Positions 56,450-64,000 of a DNA stretch of 64,000 nucleotides are shown piece by piece. The stretch spans positions 905,157 through 969,156 of the forward strand of contig OV696605.1 in assembly GCA_927797885.1 (NCBI GenBank), given 5' to 3'. Source of the stretch: Gloeomargaritales cyanobacterium VI4D9. GTDB lineage: Bacteria; Cyanobacteriota; Cyanobacteriia; Gloeomargaritales; Gloeomargaritaceae. The position numbers and the translations under genes are program-made. Within the stretch, counting starts at the first letter, position 1, and each line of letters starts with the position of its first letter. Under the pieces are notes generated by a model. The model made no database searches, had not been told where the DNA came from, and saw only the letters and a list, made by a program, of their open reading frames with translations.

Positions 56450-57565
56450 ATGAAACGCTGGGTGTTGGGGATGGGGGTGTGGTTCCTGTTCGCCACAAAT
56501 GTGGGAGCGCAAGGTACGCTTGTCCCTCTGACGGCGGCACAGGTAGAACAATTGCAATGGCAGGATGATGATACGCTGGCAACATTAAATCAGGCGATCC
56601 AACGCTCTCTCAACTATTATCAACGGGTGCAGCCGGGGACTCGGTTTACCTACGGCGAGGAGCAGTACAGTCCCCAGGAAATGCAGGCTTCTCTGCGGCT
56701 CTTCCAGCGGGTAATGAGCTTACCACTAGCGCAACGACGGCGAGCATTGGCTCAGAAATTTACCGTTTTTGCCAGCCAGAATGAGCAGGGGGCGGCTTTT
56801 TTCACGGGTTATTACCAACCGGAAATTCCTGCCCGTCGTCAGCCGCAGGGGATGTGGAATACGCCCGTGCATGGTTATCCCGGCGTGACCCAGGCAAGCC
56901 GCACGGACATCCAACAGGGGGCATTGGCAGGGCAGGCTCCCGTTTTGGCGTACCTTGACCCGATTGAGCATTTCTTTTTGCAGGTGCAAGGTTCGGGGCT
57001 GTTGGTGTTTCCCGATGGGCGCAGGCAGTGGGTGGGTTTTGCGGGACATAATCACCAGCCCTATCGCTCGATTGGCAAATTGCTCGTCCAGGAAGGCGTT
57101 TTTACCCCGGAAACGGTTTCTATGCCTGCCATCAAAGCCTATCTGCGCCAAAATCCCCAGGAAATGCCACGGGTATTTGCCCACAACCCCCGCTATGTGT
57201 TTTTTGCCCCCAAAAGCCAAGCCCCGGGCGGTTCCCTCGGTCAACCCCTGACGGCGGGACGCTCCCTGGCGATGGATCAGCATTTAATTCCCAAGGGCGG
57301 ACTGGCGTTTGTAACCACGACTTATCCGGTTACCGCCCAATCCTGGCGACCCCTGACCCGGTTTATGCTGGTGCAGGACACGGGCAGTGCCATTGTCGGG
57401 CATGGGCGGGGGGATATTTTTTGGGGACGGGGGGCAACGGCGGAACTGCGGGCGGGTCTGATGAAACAACCGGGACAATTATGGTTACTGGTGGCGAAAA
57501 AATCGGCATTGGTGGGAATTAACGTAAGTCAAGCCGCCGTATCTCTACCAATAGTCTCTGATTAG
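56450..57565 (+). CDS. mltA: Membrane-bound lytic transglycosylase MltA
   Basis: MltA cleaves peptidoglycan glycan strands. I use the ATG at 56450 (MKRWVLGMGVWFLFATNVGAQ-like leader), which gives a signal peptide cut near GAQ. The domains are the MltA barrel with FTGYYQPEIPARR and VQGSGLLVFPDG, and the 3D domain with catalytic Asp in VQDTGSAIVGHGRGDIFWG. There is no lipobox Cys, so it may be periplasmic rather than a lipoprotein. The frame is open 20 codons further upstream without support. Confidence 0.92.
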   Translation: MKRWVLGMGVWFLFATNVGAQGTLVPLTAAQVEQLQWQDDDTLATLNQAIQRSLNYYQRVQPGTRFTYGEEQYSPQEMQASLRLFQRVMSLPLAQRRRALAQKFTVFASQNEQGAAFFTGYYQPEIPARRQPQGMWNTPVHGYPGVTQASRTDIQQGALAGQAPVLAYLDPIEHFFLQVQGSGLLVFPDGRRQWVGFAGHNHQPYRSIGKLLVQEGVFTPETVSMPAIKAYLRQNPQEMPRVFAHNPRYVFFAPKSQAPGGSLGQPLTAGRSLAMDQHLIPKGGLAFVTTTYPVTAQSWRPLTRFMLVQDTGSAIVGHGRGDIFWGRGATAELRAGLMKQPGQLWLLVAKKSALVGINVSQAAVSLPIVSD

Positions 57566-57737
57566 CTGGCTCCAATACAGTCTAAAGCCTTGATGATCCT
57601 AAAGGCTTACCACGATTGACCTACGGCAAGTGGGGTTCAACTGTATCCCATAACCACTCAAAAGACTGTAACTTGCTATCTAGCCGTACCTGCCTGTGTC
57701 TTCACCAGGGTTTAATCCGTTCACGTTAGTGAGCCGT

Positions 57738-57921
57738 AGGCCTTTTGAGATGAGGTGGCCGGTGTTGAAGCATTTGATCCGGCAGTTTTCCAGAGCCGGT
57801 AAGTATGGGGTGGCGCAGATAGTAGAAACCTCGTTATCACTTATTAATCCATAATTCCCTAGAGCCAAATGCGGGGGCGGTGCCCCTGTGACTCCTGTTC
57901 TATTTTCATTTAGGATTGCTA
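57738..57921 (+). mobile_element. IS630 C-terminal relic plus half of a family A MITE
   Basis: Bases 57738-57852 closely match 19270-19390 (shared GTGTTGAAGCATTTGATCCG). Bases 57853-57921 are the right half of a family A MITE, ending TTTAGGATTGCTA. No gene is seen in 57566-57737 or 57922-58091. Confidence 0.6.
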
Positions 57922-58091
57922 CAACAGCGAAATAACAAACGATTACCAACACTACCCGCCTGCTTGGTCATCGGTTCAGCATTTATGCGATTGCTTCACA
58001 GTAAAAAGGTTATTTGAGCTAGAGCTTCTCCTACTGAGATTTGGTTTTCATCCCCAACCCCTCTTCCAGAACTGAGGAGGGATTTACGCGC

Positions 58092-59615
58092 TTATTTTTG
58101 CGCCACCTGGATTTGGGGTTGCAAGAATGGGGTACTGGTCACCGCATTATTCGCTAATGTGAGCAGGGGATTCGCCAATAAACCCGCCACCGCCGTCACG
58201 ACCACACAGGCGATTAACGTTGCCCGTAATTCCGGCAAACCCGCCATATCCCAGGTCAGGGCGGGATAATTTTGCACCGCCAAAGACATCTCCTGGGGCT
58301 CTTTGACCACAATCATCCGCACCACCCGAATGTAATAGTAGATGGAAATTACGCTGGTCACTAACCCCACCAGAACCAAAGTGTAGGCTCCCGCTTGCCA
58401 ACCTGCCCAGAAAATGTACAACTTACCAAAGAAGCCTGACAGCGGCGGAATTCCCCCCAACGAGAGCAAACACAAGCTCAAACCGAGGGTAAGCAATGGG
58501 TCTTTTTGATACAGACCGGCATACTCATTAATTTCATCCGTCCCTGCCCGCAAGCTGAACAGAATCACGCAGGCAAACGCCCCCAAATTGGTGAACAAAT
58601 AAATAAACGCATAAAACAAAATGCTGGCGTAACCTTCCGGGGTACCAATCGCCAAGCCAATCATCAAAAAACCCGCCTGCCCAATGGAAGAATAAGCCAA
58701 CAGACGTTTCAAACTCGTTTGGGTCAACGCCACCACATTTCCCAAAACCATGCTGAGGATCGCCAAGGATTCAAAGACAAATTGCCATTGCTCCGTTGCC
58801 CCAGGAAACACCGTCACCAACAACCGAATCGCCAAGGCGAACCCCGCCGCCTTAGAACCCACCGACAAGAACGCCACCACCGGGGTCGGTGAACCCTCAT
58901 ACACATCCGGCGTCCACTGGTGAAACGGCACCGCCGACAACTTAAAGGCAATCCCCGCAATCACAAACACCAAAGCCATCAATACCCCTAGAGACTGGCT
59001 GATGTCCTGGCGCGCCAACTGCTGAGCAATCGCACTCAAGCGGGTTTCGCCCCCGGACAGACCATACAGCAACGACAGCCCATACAGGAAAATCGCCGAA
59101 CTCGTCGCCCCAATCAGCAAATACTTCAGAGCCGCCTCATTGGAGCGCACATCCCGCTTCATGTACCCCGCCAACAGATAGGATGCCAGCCCCAGGGTTT
59201 CCAAAGCGACAAACACCATCACCATCTCATCCGACCCCGCCAGGAACATCCCCCCCACCGTCGCCACCAGCAGGATGGTCATGTATTCCCCCAGGGCACT
59301 GCCCGCCTCATTCACGTAGCGAATCGCCATCAAAATACTAAGCGCCCCGGCCAGAGCCACCAACCCCCGGAACAAAATCCCCAGATGATCCGCTTGAAAA
59401 CTGCCCAAAAACCCCTCCGCAACCGGCATATTCCACTGGAAGCCCAGACTCACCACCGCCCCAATCAACCCGACCACCGCCAGATAAGGGGTCCAGCGAC
59501 TAGCCTGCCGCCCCGACAGCAAATCCGCTAGGAGCACTAGCAACAAAGTCCCGATCACCAGCAATTCCGGCACAATTGTTCCTGTATTCAAAGCCGCTAA
59601 CGACACCACATCCAT
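58092..59615 (-). CDS. ndhB: NAD(P)H-quinone oxidoreductase subunit NdhB
   Basis: NdhB is a membrane proton-pumping subunit of the NDH-1 complex in respiration and cyclic electron flow. The ATG at 59615 ([20 protein letters not shown]) follows GGAGGA 8 bases upstream, so I reject the 22-codon extension. About 14 hydrophobic helices are visible. Family motifs include [37 protein letters not shown] and [15 protein letters not shown]. The length of 507 residues is normal. Confidence 0.96.
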   Translation of the reverse strand: MDVVSLAALNTGTIVPELLVIGTLLLVLLADLLSGRQASRWTPYLAVVGLIGAVVSLGFQWNMPVAEGFLGSFQADHLGILFRGLVALAGALSILMAIRYVNEAGSALGEYMTILLVATVGGMFLAGSDEMVMVFVALETLGLASYLLAGYMKRDVRSNEAALKYLLIGATSSAIFLYGLSLLYGLSGGETRLSAIAQQLARQDISQSLGVLMALVFVIAGIAFKLSAVPFHQWTPDVYEGSPTPVVAFLSVGSKAAGFALAIRLLVTVFPGATEQWQFVFESLAILSMVLGNVVALTQTSLKRLLAYSSIGQAGFLMIGLAIGTPEGYASILFYAFIYLFTNLGAFACVILFSLRAGTDEINEYAGLYQKDPLLTLGLSLCLLSLGGIPPLSGFFGKLYIFWAGWQAGAYTLVLVGLVTSVISIYYYIRVVRMIVVKEPQEMSLAVQNYPALTWDMAGLPELRATLIACVVVTAVAGLLANPLLTLANNAVTSTPFLQPQIQVAQK

Positions 59616-59685
59616 CGCTAAGTCCTCCGGGGGTTCTTTCTCTACTAGGTTAATCCAATTTGGCAACTGGGGCATCCCCAATTGG

Positions 59686-59958
59686 TCAAGGTCCTCGCAA
59701 AATGGCCGTCTCCATCTCCTGACGGCTCAGAGCATACTTGAAATTTCGCACCAGGTCCCGCCCAGCCGCCGCTCCCAAATACCGCACCTGCAATTCCTCA
59801 ATTTCCAGGGACAGTTCCGCCTGCCACGCCCCCCGCCGCAAAAACCAACGGTGCAATTCCTGAGCATCCTGTCGGGCACCCAAAGTACGCAACCAGTCTT
59901 CAATAGTTGCCAGGGAATGATTGTACAAAGGCGTGTCCGGGGGTGGCCAACGATTCAT
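59686..59958 (-). CDS. DUF3143 family protein
   Basis: A 90-residue cyanobacterial protein of unknown function: [44 protein letters not shown] and [19 protein letters not shown] use the ATG at 59958; an extension of eight codons has no support. It is 70 bases upstream of ndhB in the same direction, and a family A MITE lies just before it. Confidence 0.82.
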   Translation of the reverse strand: MNRWPPPDTPLYNHSLATIEDWLRTLGARQDAQELHRWFLRRGAWQAELSLEIEELQVRYLGAAAGRDLVRNFKYALSRQEMETAILRGP

Positions 59959-59998
59959 GGAGTAAATACCAAACTTACTCAAATATCCATAATAACTA

Positions 59999-60114
59999 TA
60001 GCAATCCTACTTAATTTTCAAACAAAAATTTTTCAGAACCATACACCGCAGGTGCTTCTTTTACGGGGGCGGTGCCCCTGCGACCCCCTATTCCATTCTC
60101 ATTTAGGATTGCTA
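59999..60114. mobile_element. MITE family A, complete copy
   Basis: 116 bp, with ends TAGCAATCCTA and TAGGATTGCTA and TA on both sides. It is nearly identical to the copy at 9560-9674, so both are recent. Confidence 0.92.
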
Positions 60115-60201
60115 TACGTGAATTTTTAGGAGCGGAAATATTTCTGTGTAGCATTAGTTTGCTCCCGTCAACGCCGCCCCGCCCAACCAGCCCAGAGGAA
60201 A

Positions 60202-60612
60202 TCATACCCTTTTACTGGCAAGGACTTTGATCTTAGTAATGAGCGTGTCCCTTAACCTGGCGTAGTCCGTAGCGGTGCCTGAGGTGGGTTTTGGGAAAAA
60301 GTCCAAAGCGCCCGCCTGCATCAAATTAAAGATATTGTCAATATCATGGGGATGCACCGCATTACTAATGACCAAAACCGGGCGGGGAAACTGCTTCATG
60401 ACCGCTTTGGTAAACTCTAAACCATCCATATTGGGCATTTGTAAATCGGTACAAATCACATCCGGGTCAGTTTTGGCAATCACTTCCAAGCCACGCACTC
60501 CATCGGTGGCGGTACCGACAACTTCCGCTTCCGTAGAAGAATTGATCAGCCTTTGTAAAATCTCCAACGCCACAATTGAATCTTCAATCAAAACCACACG
60601 AATCTTGCTCAT
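60202..60612 (-). CDS. CheB-like receiver-only response regulator
   Basis: A 136-residue single receiver domain. The sequence IRVVLIEDSIVALEILQRLI, VICTDLQMPNMDGLEF (phospho-Asp), VLVISNAV and GALDFFPKPTSG resembles the N-terminal domain of CheB methylesterases rather than CheY. No methylesterase domain follows and none is recognisable downstream. It overlaps cheA by 4 bases and is the last gene of the operon. Confidence 0.88.
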   Translation of the reverse strand: MSKIRVVLIEDSIVALEILQRLINSSTEAEVVGTATDGVRGLEVIAKTDPDVICTDLQMPNMDGLEFTKAVMKQFPRPVLVISNAVHPHDIDNIFNLMQAGALDFFPKPTSGTATDYARLRDTLITKIKVLASKRV

Positions 60613-62846
60613 GAAATCAACCTCCTTAGAGTGTCTAATAGCAAGTTTTGATCAAAATCTCCCTTTGTCAAATAGGCATTAGCTCCCGCTTTTAGTCCCC
60701 GCTCCCGGTCGGTTGCCTTAGCTAGAGTTGTTACCAAAACAATAGGAATATCTAGTTGAGAGGCTCGAATTTGCTCTGTCATTGCAATTCCCGAAAGATT
60801 GGGCATTTCCACATCAGATATAATCGCCGAAAACCTATCTTGTTGCAACTTTTGCAAACCTTCGGCACCATCCACAGCTGTCGTGACCTCATAGCCCGCT
60901 TTCTCCAGGATACGTCTTAACTGGGTGCGAATCGGCAGAGAATCTTCCACTAACAGAACTTTGACAACCTTCTTTGCGGTTGGTAATACCGGCTTTACAT
61001 TAACGTTGACCCGTTCCGTCATTAACTTCGGCAGGTTTAATACATGACAGATGCGCCCATCCCCCAAAATGGTGACTCCCAAAAGCTGGGGCACAGGCAA
61101 AAGCTGGGGTTTGAGCGGCACCTCTAAATAGTCAATAATGTCGGTCACCATTAAACCCTGCAACCGATCATTGATCCGCAAAACCATACAGGTACATCTT
61201 TCGGTCAACTCAGGGTGAGGTGGTGGTAAGAGGTCTGCCAAAAACCTGACCGGCACCATCTGACCTTCCCAAAGGATAGTAGGCTGACCCTGCCAGAAAA
61301 ATATATCGGAGCGATTGATCAATAAAGAAATAACCAGATAATCGCTTGGTAAGGCATAGGTATCATCGCCATTTTTGACAACTAAAATCGGGACAAGGCT
61401 TCGATTGGTGCGGAGCGTAAAACGGAAGGTGCAACCAAGCCCTAAATGGGAGGTAACTTTCAGTTCTCCCTGCATTTTTTCGATAGTGTCTTTGACCACA
61501 TCTAAGCCTACACCCCTACCGGAAATTTCGCTGATTTCTGTTTCCGTTTTTGTGGAAAAGCCATGATAAAAAATGAGTTGTTTAATTTCCTCTTCTCTCA
61601 TCATACTCAATTCCGCCGGGGTAACCAGTCCTTTTTGCACGGCACTGGCACCAATCTTTTCTAAATTGAGACCCCTCCCATCATCGGTCACTTCAATGGT
61701 GATTTGATTGCCCTGAACCATTCCCTTTAGCTGTAATTGTCCCTGGGGGATTTTCCCGGCTTCTATCCGCTCCCCTGGGGTTTCCAAACCATGATCAACG
61801 GCATTGCGGAGGAGATGACTAAGGGGTGTTTTGATCGCTTCTAGGATGCTCCGGTCAACCAAATAATCACCCCCAAGGATGGTAAAATCCACCTCTTTAC
61901 CTTGGGACTTGGCAATATCTCGAACAATGCGGGGGAAGAGGTTAAAAACCGTGGAAAGGGGTAAAAGTTGTAGGTTTCTGACATCCGTTGCCAATTGCTC
62001 ACTAATTGTTTGCAAACGGGAAGTATCGTTTTCTAAATTACGGTGGAGATGGGCAAGTAATTCCCCGACTTGAACAGGAAAAGTATCGTTCAGGGGGCTG
62101 AGGTTGCGATTGACCTGTTCCCAAAGAATCGTGACTTCATTGACCAATTCTAATTGTTTGCTCAATCGTTGTTGGGTCATGGTCAATTCCCCAACATATT
62201 GTAATAATTCGTCTAACTTGGCGGCAGGAATGCGGATGCTATCTGACTGGAGTTCCGGCTCAAGGGTAGAAACCTTTGGTGCCGGTGGGGACGCTGGGGG
62301 CGTTGTTTCTTGAATCAGCGCCAGTAGGTCGTCTAAATGCTCCCCAGAAGTCTCAACCGTTGGTTTTTCAGTTAGGGCGAAAAGGGCTTCCAGATCATCT
62401 TCAAACGGGGCATGACTTTGGGAATCAAAACTGGCTGGCAGTGGCGACGGTGGCAGGGATTGGTCTTGCAAAACCGCCATCATTTCCGCAACCAAATGAA
62501 AAACGCTGACGTGCGATGGTATCCCGGTAACTGCTTCTTGGGCAATCTGCTTGATCCCATCCAATGCGGTAAAAAGCGTCTTAAAAATAGGGTCAGAAAA
62601 AGCGATACTGCCTTTATTTACTGCGCTTAAAATTTCCTCTAAATGGTGGGTCAGCGTTTCCGCCTCTTTCACCCCCAACATCCGAGAATCCCCCTTCAGA
62701 GAATGGGCAGTGCGTAGGAGTGCTTCTAATTTGCCCTTGTCTTGGGGATGGTTTTCTAAAAATAATAACCCCGCTTCTAATTTGGCGAGATGTTCCGCAC
62801 TGGCAACCTGATAAAGGGAGCGGAGTTCTTCATCTTCTATCATCAT
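60609..62846 (-). CDS. cheA: CheA-type histidine kinase with C-terminal receiver
   Basis: A 745-residue hybrid chemotaxis kinase. The Hpt domain (1-110) has LLRTAHSLKGDSRMLG with the phospho-His. An acidic linker (about 130-210) is followed by the dimerisation and ATPase domains, with LSHLLRNAVDHGLETPGER, EVTDDGRGLN and GRGVGLDVVKDTIEK. A CheW-like domain follows, and the receiver LLVEDSLPIRTQLRRIL...SDVEMPNLSG...LTKGDF ends the protein. In cyanobacteria such proteins usually steer type IV pilus motility and phototaxis. It is coupled to the receiver gene downstream. Confidence 0.95.
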   Translation of the reverse strand: MMIEDEELRSLYQVASAEHLAKLEAGLLFLENHPQDKGKLEALLRTAHSLKGDSRMLGVKEAETLTHHLEEILSAVNKGSIAFSDPIFKTLFTALDGIKQIAQEAVTGIPSHVSVFHLVAEMMAVLQDQSLPPSPLPASFDSQSHAPFEDDLEALFALTEKPTVETSGEHLDDLLALIQETTPPASPPAPKVSTLEPELQSDSIRIPAAKLDELLQYVGELTMTQQRLSKQLELVNEVTILWEQVNRNLSPLNDTFPVQVGELLAHLHRNLENDTSRLQTISEQLATDVRNLQLLPLSTVFNLFPRIVRDIAKSQGKEVDFTILGGDYLVDRSILEAIKTPLSHLLRNAVDHGLETPGERIEAGKIPQGQLQLKGMVQGNQITIEVTDDGRGLNLEKIGASAVQKGLVTPAELSMMREEEIKQLIFYHGFSTKTETEISEISGRGVGLDVVKDTIEKMQGELKVTSHLGLGCTFRFTLRTNRSLVPILVVKNGDDTYALPSDYLVISLLINRSDIFFWQGQPTILWEGQMVPVRFLADLLPPPHPELTERCTCMVLRINDRLQGLMVTDIIDYLEVPLKPQLLPVPQLLGVTILGDGRICHVLNLPKLMTERVNVNVKPVLPTAKKVVKVLLVEDSLPIRTQLRRILEKAGYEVTTAVDGAEGLQKLQQDRFSAIISDVEMPNLSGIAMTEQIRASQLDIPIVLVTTLAKATDRERGLKAGANAYLTKGDFDQNLLLDTLRRLIS

Positions 62847-62949
62847 CAGGACACCTCGATGAACTCACAATGTGGGTCATTGCTTCTCCCCTATTTCCGC
62901 CTATGGGTGAATAGTTCCTGACAGGTTTTCATAGATAGAATTATCCATC

Positions 62950-64000
62950 TTAAATTTGCTCTTTTAACAATGCCGCCGAATTAGAAAGCCTTTGAATTGC
63001 CGCTTTGATCTGACTGATACTACTGGTGGTTTCCTGCGCCCCTAGATTAATCGCATTCATCGCCGATACCCCCTGTTGTACGCCGACCGCCTGTTTTTTA
63101 CAACTGAGGGCAATCTGTTGGGCATTTGCAGAAATCGTCTGAATCGCATGGGCAATATCTTGAAATGCTTCAGCGGTAGAATGGGTCAAACGAATGCTCT
63201 CAGAACCAGTTTTGGTACCTTCATCCGTCACCATCACCGCATGGTTGATCGAAGATTGAATATCCCGAATCAGCGCATTGATTTTCTCCGCTGACTTTTT
63301 ACTTTGGTCTGCCAGTTTACGCACCTCTTGAGCAACTACAGAAAACCCTTTCCCCTGTTCCCCCGCGCGCGCCGCTTCTACGGTGGCATTGAGGGCGAGA
63401 ATGTTGGTCTGATTGGCAATATCCGCCACCAATTCAGATACGGTAGAAATCTGCGCCGTTTGTTCCGTCAACTGCATAATTTTCTCCGCAATAGCCAACA
63501 CATTTTCCTTGAGGATAGTAATGCCTTTTACCGCACTTTGAACCGTATCATTTCCTGCCATAGATAACTCTAAGGCTTTCTGTGCCCCGGCGGCGGTGGC
63601 TAAGGCTTGTTCCGCAGACTGGAGTGAAGAGGTACCCAATTCCTCCATCGTCATCGTAGTTTGCTTGACCGAATCCGCCTGCTGAGAAATCACCTTTTCC
63701 TGTTCCGTAATCGAAGCCGCAATCTCTGCCGTAGAATTTGCTACCTCCGTAACGGATTTACTAATAGAATTACTAATGCTCGCCGCCACCCGCAAACAAA
63801 TTCCTAGGGATAGGAGAATCGCCCCTATGGGAGAAATGGTGATAATTAATAACTCCAGCAATCGAAAATTAGCTGTCTGCTGTACCAATCCGGCAACCGT
63901 CTGTTCCTGAAATGCTTGAAACTCATCCATGTAGGTATCCAAAAACCGCTCATTCTCTTTGTATTCTCTGCCAAAATAAATTTCATAGGCATCTTTTGCT
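62950..64000 (-). CDS. Methyl-accepting chemotaxis protein (partial, runs off right edge)
   Basis: The frame is open to the window edge, so the N-terminus is missing. A membrane segment [20 protein letters not shown] lies after a short, probably periplasmic, helical part. The signalling domain has paired coiled coils, with the tip [20 protein letters not shown] and [20 protein letters not shown]. No HAMP domain is obvious between the membrane segment and the coil. It is upstream of cheA and in the same direction, so it is the likely receptor for that kinase. Confidence 0.92.
   Translation of the reverse strand, partial: AKDAYEIYFGREYKENERFLDTYMDEFQAFQEQTVAGLVQQTANFRLLELLIITISPIGAILLSLGICLRVAASISNSISKSVTEVANSTAEIAASITEQEKVISQQADSVKQTTMTMEELGTSSLQSAEQALATAAGAQKALELSMAGNDTVQSAVKGITILKENVLAIAEKIMQLTEQTAQISTVSELVADIANQTNILALNATVEAARAGEQGKGFSVVAQEVRKLADQSKKSAEKINALIRDIQSSINHAVMVTDEGTKTGSESIRLTHSTAEAFQDIAHAIQTISANAQQIALSCKKQAVGVQQGVSAMNAINLGAQETTSSISQIKAAIQRLSNSAALLKEQI

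Noticed and set aside
1-64000. CRISPR arrays
   Set aside because: Repeats seen are MITEs, attC sites and dispersed repeats; none are regularly spaced direct repeats with unique spacers.
1-64000. tRNA or rRNA genes
   Set aside because: I saw no T-arm consensus or rRNA stretch in the intergenic regions; a covariance search would be needed to be sure.

Overview
The window comes from a cyanobacterium. It carries psaA-psaB, psbT, ndhB, a DUF3143 gene and a complete kaiA-kaiB-kaiC clock operon with a short, C-terminal-domain-only KaiA, on a GC-rich backbone of housekeeping genes. I do not assign a species. The cyanobacterial HIP1 octamer (GCGATCGC) was found by eye only four times, all within the accessory block at 33.9-45.0 kb.

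Layout. 1-3.2 kb: the start of a BREX phage-defence operon (brxA-brxB-brxC, minus strand) that runs off the left edge. 3.5-9.5 kb: psbT, then minus-strand manC, a TIR-like unknown, rsmI, glmU, hemC and rnc. 9.7-12.1 kb: an mrr restriction gene split by a TnpB-only IS605-type element. 12.7-17 kb: dprA, a Tat-type peroxiredoxin, nnr and ilvC. 17-17.8 kb: a RelE-type toxin-antitoxin pair whose toxin is broken by a small element. 18-25.3 kb: cca, a 5'-nucleotidase, cobU, truB-kaiABC and a pentapeptide protein. 25.5-30.5 kb: a 1335-residue hybrid histidine kinase and two tandem crcB genes. 30.5-36.2 kb: IS4-family copies, gene relics, toxin-like genes and two Uma2 nucleases. 36.2-48.3 kb: the remains of a chromosomal integron. 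48.4-53.1 kb: psaB-psaA and their promoter. 53.4-56.4 kb: nested IS5, IS630 and IS1 remnants. 56.4-64 kb: mltA, ndhB, a DUF3143 gene, and a chemotaxis/phototaxis operon (mcp-cheA-receiver) that runs off the right edge.

The main find is the integron. The C-terminal part of an IntI-type integrase (47.96-48.32 kb, plus strand) faces away from an array of six complete attC sites (all 86-87 bp) plus one half site. The cassette genes lie on the minus strand, as expected for an array read away from intI. The intI 5' end, attI and the 5' end of the first cassette gene have been removed around an IS4-family copy. Cassettes hold a PIN toxin pair, a MazF pair, a broken COG4748-like restriction protein, a truncated helicase-nuclease, three near-identical 179-bp mini-cassettes, and one 4.9-kb cassette carrying HerA helicase, DNA methyltransferase, NurA nuclease, DUF433 and DUF5615 genes. 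That last cassette is a candidate mobile defence system.

Three families of small non-autonomous elements are scattered through the window. Family A (ends TAGCAATCCTA, TA target) shares ends with the IS630 element and has inserted into it. Family B (ends GGGCACCTCTA) repeatedly supplies the last codons and stop codons of neighbouring genes. Family C (ends TAGCTA) has broken the RelE toxin gene. A 21-bp short dispersed repeat has inserted twice, in frame, into one transposase relic.
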